This document shows positions 9,438 through 20,269 of a stretch of DNA of 64,000 nt, piece by piece (positions within the stretch are counted from its first letter, which is position 1; each line of letters opens with the position of its first letter). This DNA is from Triticum aestivum. Its lineage: Eukaryota > Streptophyta > Magnoliopsida > Poales > Poaceae. The notes under the pieces are model-generated. The model did no database searches, was not told where the DNA came from, and saw nothing but the letters and a program-made list of their open reading frames with translations. The DNA lies in assembly GCF_018294505.1 (NCBI RefSeq), contig NC_057808.1:225863684-225927683 (forward strand), read 5' to 3'. The position numbers and the translations under genes are program-made.

Positions 9438-12387
9438 TGCCGACCCATTTTTGGCCCAAATGCGAGTCTGATTTGCATCGGTGCGGACACGAAATAGATA
9501 CGCGCGACGTGCGCCTATGCCTCCCCTGGCCCGCCAATCGGTGGCACAACGACCGCCATTTTCCCTCCATTTTCCCAAAACCACCCCGCCCACTCGCGCT
9601 CCCGGCCGGTCGCCATGGACAACGTGCCGACCCTCGATGCCACCGCCAGCCTCGCCCCATACGGCCTGACCTCCGTCCCCTCTGCCAAAGGCAAGCCCCG
9701 CAACCCCTGCAAGGCCACCGCGTCGCCCAAGAAGAATAAGCAGCTGACGCTCGAGGAGCGGGTCGTGCAGTCAGCCAAGAGGAAGGGCCGGAGGCACGTG
9801 GCAGATGCAAGGGACAAAGCAGCTGCCATCGCTGCCCTCTCCGCCGCCGCATAGCATGAGGAAACCAATGCCCAAGTCGCTGATAACCCACAAGTATATG
9901 GGATCGTAACAGTTTTTGAGTGTAGAGTATTCAACCCAAGTTTATTGACTCGACATTAGGGGAGCCAAAGCATATTTGCAAGTATTAGCAGTTGAGTTGT
10001 CAAGTCAACCACACCTGGAGACCAAATATCTGCAGCAGAGTGATCAATAGCACAGTAGTACCGTAATTTGATAGTGATAGCAATGATAGTGACACTAATA
10101 GTAATGGTAGCAGCAATAGCTTTGTAGCAATTGTGACAGTAGTAGCAACAATAGTAACTTAGCAAGAAATAATATGTGAAAATCTCAGAGGCATTGGATC
10201 GGTGAAAATGTTGGATAACATTCATCATGTAACAGTCATAACCTACGGCGGCATAGAACTAGCTCCAATTCATCAATCTAATGTAGGCATGTATTTCGTA
10301 TATAGTCATGCTTGCAATAAGAACTTGCATGACATCTTTTGTCCTACCCTCCCATGGCAGGGCAGTCCATAAGAAAACTAAGGGATATTGAGGCATCCTT
10401 TCAATAGAGAACCGGAACAAATCATTAACACATAGTGAACACATGAACTCCTCAAACTACGGTAATCACCGAAAAGAATCCCAATTATTATCACCTTGGG
10501 GTATGCGGATCATAACACGTAGCAGGTGCATACAACTTGCAAGATCGAATCAACAACACAAATATATTCATGAAAACATAAAGGGTTCATATCTGAAATC
10601 ATGGCACTCGGGCCCTAGTGACAAGCTTTAAGCATAGCAAAGTCATAGCAACATCAATCTCAGAACATAGTGGATACTAGGGATCAAGACCTAACAAAAC
10701 TAACTCGATTACATGATAAATCTCATCCAACCCATCACCGTCCAGCAAGCCTATGAAGGAATTAATCACCCCCGGCGGTGAGCATCATAAAATTGGTGAT
10801 GGAAGATGGTTAATGATGACGAAGATGGAAGACCCCCCTCTCCGGAGCCCCGAACAGACTCTAGATCTTGCCTCCCGATAAAGAACAGGAGGTGGCAGCG
10901 GCTCCATATCATAAAACGCGATGAAACTTCCTCTCTTATTTTTCTTAGGAAATAGGAATTTATAGACTTGAGATTAGGGTCAGCGGAGCCATGTGGGCCC
11001 CAGAAGGGCGCGCCCTTGTGCCTCGTGGGCACTGGGTGGCCCCCCTCCAGTGGGTCTTTTCTCCAGCATTTTTTATTTATTCCATAAAAAATCTCCAAAA
11101 AGTTTCGTCTAATTCCAAGAACTTTTATTTCTACACAAAAACAACACCATGGTAGTTCTGCTGAAAACAGCGTCAGTCTGGGTTAGTTTCATTCAAATCA
11201 TGCAAATTAGAGTCCAAAACAAGAGCAAAAGCGTTTGGAAAAGTAGATACGACGGAGACGTATCAACTTCCCCAAGCTTAACTCATTGCTTATCCTCAAG
11301 AAATTCAGTTGACAAACTGAAAGTGATAAAGAAAAACTTTTACGAACTATTTTGTTCTTGTGTCTATATATATGCTTAAATAATACCTAGGTTTTCAGAA
11401 AGATTATAAATAACCATGCAAATGATAACCCTTAGAAATTATATTCACTCATATCAATGGCATAATCAACTAGCGAGCAATAATAAAATATCTCAAATGA
11501 CAACACTTTGTCAAAACAATCATGATATAATATGACAATAATGGTATCTCGCTATCCCTTTCCGAGACCGCAAAACATAAATGCAGAGCACCTCCAAAGT
11601 TCAAGAAATGACTAAACATTGTAATTCATGGTAAAAGAGATCCAATCATGATGCACACAACATTAACTATACACAATGGATGAGAATGACAATAGTGCTC
11701 TCAGGACCGGTGCTTGTTTGAGAAGGTGATGACTCAACAATAAAAGTAAAACAACATAAAAGTAAATGGATAGGCCCTTTGCAAAGGGAAGCAGGGATTT
11801 GCAGAGGTGCCAAAGCTCGAAGCTTAAATCAGAGATAAATATAATTTTGGGAGGTCTACCTTCCCTGTCAATGTTACGACCGAGAGTTTTCAATATCTTC
11901 CATGCTAAACAAATTAACGGCGGTTCCCAAACAGTAAAAGTAAAGTTTATTCCCCCTCCACCAACAAACACAAGCCATGGCTAGCCGAATCCTCGGGTGC
12001 CCACCATACCAACAACTTTTCAGGGGAGTTTGTTTATTATTTTGCAATTTTAATCATGGGACTAGGCATCCCGATTACCAGCCCCTCTTGTGCAAGGACG
12101 AGTGAATAAACACTCATCATGATAATAACCCGCTTAGCATGGAAGATGCTGACCACCCCCTATCGCTCCATTAGCGGTACGGGCACATGAAACCGATGTT
12201 CATTTGAATATTTAGAGGTGGCACATGCAAATTTACTTGGAACGGCAGAGTAATACCGCATATAGGTAGATAGAGTGAACTAATCTAAAATTACTTTGGT
12301 TTAAGGATTTTGATGCACAAGTAGTATTCCTGCTTAGTACAGGCGAAGGCTGGCAAATAGAGAGCGAAAACGGTCATAATCATGTAT
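9438..12387. repeat. 2.95-kb segment copied from 18428-21377 (filler copy)
   Basis: Co-linear with 18428-21377 at a constant offset of 8990 bp wherever I checked, so there is no net indel. By eye there are roughly 50 mismatches in about 2950 bp. It contains 443 bp of Harbinger H2, the whole 3' LTR of B (9881-11265) and about 1.1 kb of B's internal 3' end, all with ends inside those elements and no target duplication. The G LTR flanks both sides, and about 480 bp of that LTR is missing at the site. This fits a break repaired by copying from the nearby B locus. Confidence 0.85.
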
Positions 12388-12634
12388 TACCATCTCTTCG
12401 CCGAACTAGTGCACCTATACAAATTACCATTGCATTTGGTGTGTTGGGGACACAAGAGACTCTTTGTTATTTGGTTGCAGGGTTGTTCGAGAGAGACTAT
12501 CTTCATCCTACGCCTCCCACGGATTGATAAACCTTAGGTCATCCACTTGAGCAAAAATTGCTACTGTCCTACAAAACTCTGCGCTTGGAGGCCCAACACG
12601 AGTCTACAAGAATAAAGTTGTGTAGTAGACATCA
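12388..12634 (+). mobile_element. 5' LTR of element G, last part
   Basis: Continues the F2-type LTR from ACCATCTCTTCGCCGAAC to the terminal GTAGTAGACATCA. Together with 8527-9437 it makes about 1.16 kb of an LTR that should be about 1.64 kb. Confidence 0.75.
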
Positions 12635-12644
12635 AGCTCTTTTC

Positions 12645-12661
12645 TGGCGCCATTATTGGGG
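12645..12661 (+). promoter_or_regulatory. Primer binding site of G, decayed tRNA-Asp type
   Basis: TGGCGCCATTATTGGGG, 10 nt after the LTR end. It differs from the Asp-type site at 6589-6605 at three positions. Confidence 0.75.
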
Positions 12662-12759
12662 AGGTGAGTGCTTGAAGGTATATCTTTAGATCTTGCAATT
12701 GAATCTTTTAGTTTCTTGTTTTATCACTAGTTTGGTTTTATAAAAGAAAACTACAAAAA

Positions 12760-13518
12760 ATGGAATTGAGGTTGCATCATATTATTCATCTTTATAATGT
12801 TTTTCGTGAAAATGATGGAAGGGAAAATTGTGCCCAATTGATAGAAGAAGAGTTCAATTAAATGTTTGGCATAAATAATGAGCATGATTGCAATATTGTT
12901 GGTATGAACTCTTTGAATATCCAAAATGCTAATGATGATTTCACAAGTCATGACAAAAATGTTTCTTATAAGCATGTCAATTTTTGTGGAGTGGATAAAG
13001 TTTGTGCGGACGTGCCTTATAGGGATGATAGATTTTGTAAGAAGCATAAACATGATAGAACAAATTTTTGGCTCAAAGTGATAAATGAATTTGCTACAAA
13101 ATTATGTTCTCTTTGTCCTATTACTTGTGAACTTTGCAATAAGGATGGTCATCTTAATTTCCAATGCAAACTTTTTCACGACCGTATCATGGACAAATAT
13201 TGTAATGATTTGATCACCCTTGAACTTTATAATGATCTTTGTCTATTTTGGGGGAGTGGAGAATTGACACATAAAAATAGTTGGTTTGAAGTATTCATTC
13301 TCACGGATGACATTGAAACTAATCTAAAAAATATCTATATGTTTTGCATGGTAAATTGCGATGAGAATGCTTATATTGCCAACTATAGAAAGATGGGAAA
13401 ACCAATAGAATATAAAAGGAATACTAATGAAAGGGTAAAGATTTCCTCTTTCCCTCCTATTTTCTCTCATGATGAAATAGGTGACGAGGAGGAGCTCGCT
13501 ATTCAATCAATCTCATGA
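12760..13518 (+). pseudogene. Gag-like ORF of element G with one zinc knuckle
   Basis: ATG at 12760 begins MELRLHH..., matching the start of the minus-strand ORF at 6489. A TAA at 12859 interrupts the frame, then 218 codons stay open from 12862. A CCHC knuckle (CELCNKDGHLNFQC, spacing C-X2-C-X4-H-X4-C) lies about 90 residues into that second part, in a Cys/His-rich neighbourhood. This suggests nucleic-acid binding, as in gag nucleocapsid. No capsid domain can be recognised. The frame ends at 13518 and acidic coding remnants continue downstream. Confidence 0.55.
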
Positions 13519-13559
13519 ATAAGAAGCTCAAAAAAATTAATTAAACCCACACATGAAGT

Positions 13560-14403
13560 GGTGAAGAAGAAGAAAAGAAGAAAGAATAGAGCTAAAAAGG
13601 TATCTCTCCCAAATAATGTTGCTCGTATTATTGTTGTGCCTCATGAAAATTAATCAAAACAATTTGTGGAAGATGATGCACTTGATGATGATATTGCTTC
13701 TTTGTCTTATGGCACAATGTTTGAGAGCACTATTGATGATGATTTTGTTATGCCTATTGCTTGTTGTGATAATTATGATTGGGAAGATAATGATACTTCT
13801 TATAATCTTGAAAATCTTTTTGGCACCAACTTGGGAAATTATGATGATATCAATTGTTGTACTGTTGGTACTATTCATACTATTAATGATGAGAGTGATT
13901 GTGATTATGATATGCCAAGCCACAAGCTTGGGGATGCTATGTTTGATGAGAATGACATGTTTGAGAATTTAGTTGCTGCAATTAATGTTTGTCCCAAGCT
14001 TGGGGATGCTATGTTTAATGAAGATGATCTTTTTAGTCCCCTACTTTGAATGATCAAATTTGCTATGATGATTGCATGCCTCCTATATATGATGAGAACA
14101 AAGTTGCTACTTATGATGATTATTGTGATGATACGTAGTGATGATTATATTTATAAAACTTGTCATAGTTATGATTACCCTTTTCCTGAACATTGCTCTT
14201 TTAACGTGGAAACAATATTAAGTATTCGAGTTTCATCTGATACTCCCACCATTGTGAATGAGAAGAAATTTTCTTATGTGGAGAGTAATAAAATTTCTAT
14301 GCTTGTGGATCATGAAAAGAATGCTTTATGTGATGGTTATATTGATGAATCTATTCATGATGCTACTGAAAATTATTATGAGAGAGGAACTTATGATTCA
14401 TGA
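13560..14403 (+). pseudogene. Acidic repeat ORF remnants of element G
   Basis: Two adjoining open pieces (13666-14049 and 14050-14403, different frames) continue the G ORF. They are rich in Asp, with runs such as DDDIASLSYG. They contain two copies of KLGDAMF(D/N)E(N/D)D, each encoded by a copy of AAGCTTGGGGATGC, the element's polypurine-tract word (13924 and 13995). The end (ENYYERGTYDS) matches the minus-strand ORF at 5713-6489. A frameshift near 14045 breaks it. Confidence 0.5.
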
Positions 14404-14457
14404 TGCTCTCTTTATGTTTCAATTCTTATCTTTTATGCGAGCATCATTGAAATTATC

Positions 14458-14509
14458 TTGCCTAGTTAAAAGGCATTAAAGAAAAGCGCTTGTTGGGAGA
14501 CAACCCAAC
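14458..14509 (+). other. Conserved hairpin block after the ORF stop (G copy)
   Basis: Reads GCCTAGTTAAAAGGC, a spacer, then GCGCTTGTTGGGAGACAACCCAACAA. TTGTTGGG and CCCAACAA form an 8-bp perfect stem around AGACAA. Confidence 0.65.
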
Positions 14510-16711
14510 AATTTTACCTATTGTTTTGGTGTGTTCACATGATTAGGCTACTGTAGTAATCATGTTTTATTGCTTTTGTTCCAATAAAGGGCCAAGTAAA
14601 GCCTTTGGGATAGTGTGGATGATAGTTGACTTGATTCTGTTAGAAAACAGAAACTTTTGTGCCCAGTCACAGAATTATTAAAATTCACTGGAGCGTCGAA
14701 TTTTTTGATTTTTGACAGAAGATTTATATACAAATTACCTACGTTGTCCTAAGTTTTCAGAATTTTTGGAGTAGCAGAAGTATGGTTGGAGTACATATTA
14801 CTACAGACTGTTCTGTTTTTGACGGATTCTATTTTCAATGCACAGTTTGCTTGTTTTCTAGTTTCTATGGCTTATATTGCTCAATAAATTGTAGTGATAG
14901 GGTACAGTAGGAATTGTGTGATAGCAATTATGAATCTTGTCTTTTACAGTACTAAAGTGAATGGTTTGCTCTTTATCATACTAACCTATCTCACGAAGTT
15001 CCGTTAAGTTTTGTGTGATTGAGGTTTTCAAGTTTTGGGTGAGACATCGATATGAGGAGAATAAGGAGTTACAAGACCCTAATCTTGGGGGTTCCTAAGG
15101 CCCCCCAAGGTAATATTCAAGGAAGATCCAAGCAACTAAGCTTGGGGATTCCCCGGAAGGCATCCCCTCTTTCGTCTCCAACAATATCGGTAAGCTTACT
15201 TGAGGCTATATTTTCATTCGTCACATGATGTGAGTTTTGCTTGGAGCATCATTTTATTATGCTAGGATTTGCTTGCTGTTATTTATAATAATGTTTTAGA
15301 TCTTTTATTTCAATAAAAAGGTCAAGTATAGCCTTTGCCATGCTTATTTTGCAAGTCTACATGTGGCTGTTTCAAAACAGAAAGTTTATTGCTGTTGCAA
15401 AAATTCCCTAGAAAAGCCAGAATGTGATAAAATGTTGAAACTTTTTGCACAATAAGATCCAATAAATTTTCTACGGTGTGGTAAATTTTGATAATTTTTG
15501 GAGTTAAATAAGTATGGATCCTCTTGCATCATTTACAGACTGTTCTATTTAGACAGATTGCTGTTATGTTTGCATTGTTTGCATATGTTTGCTTGTTTAA
15601 TGATTCTATTTGAGGATAGAACTATTAAATATGCAGAGGCATTTAGTATGAAATGTTAAATAATAATTTTAGTGATTTTCTACAGTAGAGAATGATAAGG
15701 TTTTGCAATGATTTATACTAACTTATCTCACGAGTTCTTGTTGAGTTTTGTGTGGATGAAGTTTTTTAGATTTAGGGAAGCCGTGATATAAAAGGAATTA
15801 AGGAGACACAAACGCTCAAGCTTAGGGATGCCCAAGGCATCCCAAGATAATATTTCAAGAACTCTCAAGCATCTAATCTTGGGGATGCCCCGGTAGGCAT
15901 CCCCCTTTCTTCATCAACAATTATCAATTAGTATCGGTTGAGCCTAAGTTTTTGCTTCTTCACATGATGTGTGCTATTCTTGGAATGTCATTTTATTTTT
16001 GTTTTGCTTGCTGTTTTAATAAAATACTTAGATCTGAAAGTTTTTAAATAAGAGAGAGTCCTCACATAGCTACCTATTTACTTAACTACTCGCATGATCT
16101 TCACTTATATCTTTTTGGAGTAGTTTGTCATTTACTCTCGTGCTTCACTTATATCCTATGAGTAAATTGTTGAATGAATTGAATATCATGAAGTTGAAAT
16201 TATATCATGCCTAGAAATAGCTTCACATTGGGTTTAGAAAGTGAAATCTCTGGAAGCTTGACAATCACAATATTGGTCATACAAGCAATTCATGAATGAT
16301 TACTATAAGGAAGAGGACTTTCACATGCAAATATATTATATCTTGGACATCTTCTATGATTGTGAATACCCATTAATTATTTTCAAACTTGAGCAAATTA
16401 GTTGAAGTTGGACAAGGAAGACAATGTAATGAGTTATGGTTGTGTATATTTGCATAGAAGTTATATTGTCATGGATCCTCCAACATGTGGTGTTTCCCTG
16501 GGATCTTTTGCTAGCCAAAAATTCGTACTAAGTAGAGATACTACTTGTGCATCCAAAAACCCTTAAACCTAGTTTCTTGCCATGAGTGTCCACCATACCT
16601 ACCTATGGGTTGAATAAGATCCTTCAAGTAAGTTGTCATCGGTGCATAAAGCAATAAAAATTGCTCCTAAATATGTTTGATCTTTTATTGTAAGGGAAAA
16701 TTGAGCGTTGT
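14510..16711 (+). mobile_element. 3' noncoding domain of element G
   Basis: About 2.2 kb without a credible ORF. It holds ordered modules that recur in A, F and the 4839 fragment: AAAACAGAAACTTTTG (near 14642), TTTCAAGTTTTGGGTGAGA (near 15026), AAGCTTGGGGAT (15138) and GGGGATGCCC (near 15825 and 15880), the two stem-loops at 16084-16167, and ACTACTTGTGCATCCAAAA (16539). The module set from 14580 to 15200 is repeated more loosely at 15300-15920, so the domain looks internally duplicated. The polypurine tract and 3' LTR are missing. Confidence 0.65.
16084..16167 (+). other. Two stem-loops with conserved TTCACTTATATC loop
   Basis: Unit 1: AACTACTC (16084-16091) pairs perfectly with GAGTAGTT (16118-16125). 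Unit 2: ATTTACTC (16130-16137) pairs perfectly with GAGTAAAT (16160-16167). Both loops contain CTTCACTTATATC. The stems differ at three positions per arm, yet both stay fully paired. Related units lie at 26455-26693 and 62824-63053. Confidence 0.7.
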
Positions 16712-16886
16712 ACATCAAGATAATACATCAAGCATTCCCAAATCCATAATAGTATGCAATCCGATAATAGTGAAACCTAAAAGGTAAAACTCAATTCATC
16801 ACAAGAAGGTAGAGGGGGAGAAACACCATATGATCCAACTATAGTAACAAAGCTCGCGGTACATCAAGATCGTGCCAAATCAAGAA

Positions 16887-16939
<53 letters not shown>

Positions 16940-17512
16940 AAACACATAGCTACTAGTACATATCCTCGCCCCGAGGGTGAACTACTCCCTCCTCGTCATG
17001 GAGACCGCCGGGATGATGAAGATGGCCATCGGTGATGGTTTGCCCCTCCGGCAGGGTGCCAGAATGGGCTCACGATTGGGTTTTCGTGGCTACAGAGGCT
17101 TGCGGCGGCGGACTCCCGATCTAGGTTTATTTCTAGAGGTTCCAGGATTTATAGAAATTTTTTGCGTCGGTTTCATGTCAGGGGGGTCCATGAGACAGCG
17201 GCAGGCAGGGGGCACGCCCTCCACCCTTGTGGATGCCTCGAGACTCCTCTGGTCCATCTCTGATACTCCATGGGCTTCTTCTGGTCCATAAAAAATCACC
17301 GTAAATTTTCAGCTCGTTTGGACTCCGTTTGATATTCCTTTTCTGCAAAACTCAAAAACACGAAAAAAACCAAAACTGGCACTGGGCTCTAGGTTAAGCA
17401 TTTAGTCCCAAAAAATATATATAATAGCATGTTAATGCATATAAAACATCCAAAACAGATAATATAATAGCATGGAACAATCAAAAATTATAAATACGTT
17501 GGAGACATATCA
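16712..17512 (-). mobile_element. F2 LTR fragment (minus strand), start half only
   Basis: Matches 7500-8258 and ends GGAGACATATCA at 17512, the LTR start read on the minus strand. The part nearest the PBS is missing. It directly abuts the resumed Harbinger coding sequence at 17513. Confidence 0.75.
16890..16937. repeat. (GA)n microsatellite in the F2 LTR fragment
   Basis: About 23 perfect GA units, where the sister LTR has only GAGAGAGA at about 7678. Confidence 0.95.
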
Positions 17513-17842
17513 TGATGCATCTTCCATAGTCTTGCAAGGAACATTGGAGGAAATGATGAGCAAAAAGGATGTGAGGGAGGAGAGGAGGAGCAAATGAAGA
17601 TATACCTAGATCTCTAAACGAAGAAGCTTGACATGGAGGAGGACATGAAGAGGAGGAAGCTTGACAACGAGGAGGCCACCCAACTCAAGAAGTTGGAGAT
17701 CGAGGCCACCAATGCCAAGACCAAAGAAAAAGAGATGGCACTCGCGTTCATGAGCTACGACAAGAACAACATGTCACCTGAGAGGAAGGCTTGGTTCGCG
17801 AACCAGTAGAAGGAGATGTATGCCCGCGACGGCCTGAACTAG
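17513..17842 (+). pseudogene. Harbinger accessory protein, C-terminal coiled-coil part
   Basis: Joining 3487 to 17513 restores the family order: ...PMRN, then DASS, then EEMMSKKDVREE. A long charged helix rich in Lys and Glu follows (KKLDMEEDMKRRKLD, EIEATNAKTKEKEMALAF) and ends at TAG 17840-17842. This is the NAM-associated C-terminal region typical of Harbinger ORF1-like proteins. One frameshift or stop (near 17597) interrupts it. Confidence 0.6.
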
Positions 17843-18306
17843 GTGAGACCTCAGTCTTGATGGCCGTTCATTTGAAGGCTGGCTGGTGTGTCGATCGCTG
17901 GCTTTGTTGCTGGCCTCAAAACCTTGTGAAGGATGGCTCATGTGCGGCCGTTGGCTTTGTCGCCAGTGTAAAAAACGTGTCCATTTTGCAGGCTGGCTAG
18001 TGTACCGGCCGATGGTTTTGTTCCCGGCGTGAAACTTGGGTGACCATTCTGTAGGCTGATGGCTTTGTTGCCGGCCGACATGAACCAGCATGAACACGGC
18101 CACTGGTGTGAACTATGGCCGCTACCATTTAGCTACATGTTTTGTTCCTTTCATATCTGCATGTACAACAGATGAGATGCAGCCGAAATGCGAGCATGAG
18201 TTGGGCGCACAGCCAACGCATCCAAAAATCTGGGCAGACGCGACCCCATTGCCACCCCAAACGGATGAAAAACGGATGTTTGTTTGCCGTCGTGTGTTGG
18301 AGTGGA
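17513..18306 (+). mobile_element. PIF/Harbinger element H1, right part
   Basis: Resumes the H1 coding sequence in phase with 3487 and runs to a right-end terminal repeat near 18291-18305 (GTGTTGGAGTGGAC), an imperfect complement of the left terminus CCAACTCCAAC. The sequence between the coding part and the terminus (17843-18290) has no ORF of note; it includes several copies of GGCTGGCT...GGCTTTGTTGCCGGC. Confidence 0.7.
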
Positions 18307-18870
18307 CATGGAATAACTCCAATGCGCCAACCCATTTAGTTCGCGCATGTCTGCTTGGGTCGCCGCGGATAGAAAATTCGGCCCAACGCGTGGACCCAAA
18401 CGGACGCGCGTTCGCTTTTCGTCCGCCTGCCGACCCATTTTTGGCCCAAATGTGAGTCTGATTTGCATCGGTGCGGACACGAAATAGATGCGCGCGACGT
18501 GCGCCTATGCCTCCCCTGGCCCGCCAATCGGTGGCACAACGACCGCCAATTTCCCTCCATTTTCCCAAAACCATCCCGCCCACTCGCGCTCCCGGCCGGT
18601 CGCCATGGACAACGCGCCGACCCTCGATGCCACCGCCAGCCTCGCCCCATCCAGCCTGACCTCCGTCCCCTCCGCCAAAGGCAAGCCCCGCAACCCCTGC
18701 AAGGCCACTGCGTCGCCCAAGAAGAATAAGCAGCTGACGCTCGAGGAGCGGGTCGTGCAGTCAGCCAAGAGGAAGGGCCGGAGGCACGTGGCGGATGCAA
18801 GGGACAAAGCAGCTGCCATCGCTGCCCTCTCCGCCGCCGCATAGCATGAGGAAACCAATGCCCAAGTCGC
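18307..18870 (+). mobile_element. PIF/Harbinger element H2, left part
   Basis: A second Harbinger remnant begins just after H1, with AACTCCAATGCGCCAACCC and CAAACGGACGCGCG subterminal sequence. An ATG at 18605 starts a short frame rich in Ala, Lys and Arg (KNKQLTLEERVVQSAKRKGR) that stays open to 18844, the basic N-terminal part of the accessory protein. Element B interrupts it at 18871, and the rest lies at 50356-50489. Confidence 0.65.
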
Positions 18871-20255
18871 TGATAACCCACAAGTATATGGGATCGTAAC
18901 AGTTTTTGAGTGTAGAGTATTCAACCCAAGTTTATTGACTCGACATTAGGGGAGCCAAAGCATATTTGCAAGTATTAGCAGTTGAGTTGTCAAGTCAACC
19001 ACACCTGGAGACCAAATATCTGCAGCAGAGTGATCAATAGCACAGTAGTACCGTAATTTGATAGTGATAGCAATGATAGTGACACTAATAGTAATGGTAG
19101 AAGCAATAGCTTTGTAGCAATTGTGACAGTAGTAGCAACAATAGTAACTTAGTAAGAAATAATATGTGAAAATCTCAGAGGCATTGGATCGGTGATAATG
19201 TTGGATAACATTCATCATGTAACAGTCATAACCTAGGGCGGCATAGAACTAGCTCCAATTCATCAATCTAATGTAGGCATGTATTTCGTATATAGTCATG
19301 CTTGCAATAAGAACTTGCATGACATCTTTTGTCCTACCCTCCCATGGCAGGGGAGTCCATAAGAAAACTAAGGGATATTAAGGCATCCTTTCAATAGAGA
19401 ACCGGAACAAATCATTAACACATAGTGAACACATGAACTCCTCAAACTACGGTAATCACCGAAAAGAATCCCAATTATTATCACCTTGGGGTATGCGGAT
19501 CATAACACGTAGCAGGTGCATACAACTTGCAAGATCGGATCAACAACACAAATATATTCATGAAAACATAAAGGGTTCATATCTAAAATCATGGCACTCG
19601 GGCCCTAGTGACAAGCTTTAAGCATAGCAAAGTCATAGCAACATCAATCTCAGAACATAGTGGATACTAGGGATCAAGCCCTAACAAAACTAACTCGATT
19701 ACATGATAAATCTCATCCAACCCATCACCGTCCAGCAAGCCTATGAAGGAATTACTCACTCCCGGCGGTGAGCATCATAAAATTGGTGATGGAAGATGGT
19801 TGATGATGACGAAGATGGAAGACCCCCCTCTCCGGAGCCCCGAACAGACTCTAGATCTTGCCACCCGATGAAGAACAGGAGGTGGCAGCGGCTCCATATC
19901 ATAAAACGCGATGAAACTTCCTCTCTTATTTTTCTTAGGAAATAGGAATTTATAGACTTGAGATTAGGGTCAGCGGAGCCATGTGGGCCCCAGAAGGGCG
20001 CGCCCTTGTGCCTCGTGGGCACTGGGTGGCCCCCCTCAAGTGGGTCTTTTCTCCAGCATTTTTTATTTACTCCATAAAAAATCTCCAAAAAGTTTCGTCT
20101 AATTCCAAGAACTTTTATTTCTACACAAAAACAACACCATGGTAGTTCTGCTGAAAACAGTGTCAGTCTGGGTTAGTTTCATTCAAATCATGCAAATTAG
20201 AGTCCAACACAAGAGCAAAAGTGTTTGGATAAGTAGATATGGCGGAGACGTATCA
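18871..20255 (-). mobile_element. 3' LTR of element B
   Basis: 1385 bp. On the minus strand it starts TGATACGTCTCCGCC and ends TACTTGTGGGTTATCA. The paired 5' LTR is 1364 bp once D and its duplicated target are removed. Confidence 0.85.
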
Positions 20256-20269
20256 ACTCCCCCAAGCTT
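20256..20269 (-). promoter_or_regulatory. Polypurine tract of element B
   Basis: The minus strand reads TAAGCTTGGGGGAGT directly before the LTR start, the expected plus-strand primer site. Confidence 0.8.

Noticed and set aside
9438..12387. The 2.95-kb duplicate as an assembly error
   Set aside because: The copies differ at roughly 50 sites and have different flanks, so a collapsed or duplicated contig is unlikely, though long reads should confirm.
15300..15920. Possible third insertion inside the G noncoding domain
   Set aside because: It repeats the module order of 14580-15200 loosely, with no LTR or TIR ends; better explained as internal duplication of the domain.
18336..18881. Minus-strand 181-aa Arg/Trp-rich ORF (and its copy at 9373-9891)
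   Set aside because: It is antisense to the Harbinger coding strand and runs into the B LTR; it is open only because of GC-rich codons.
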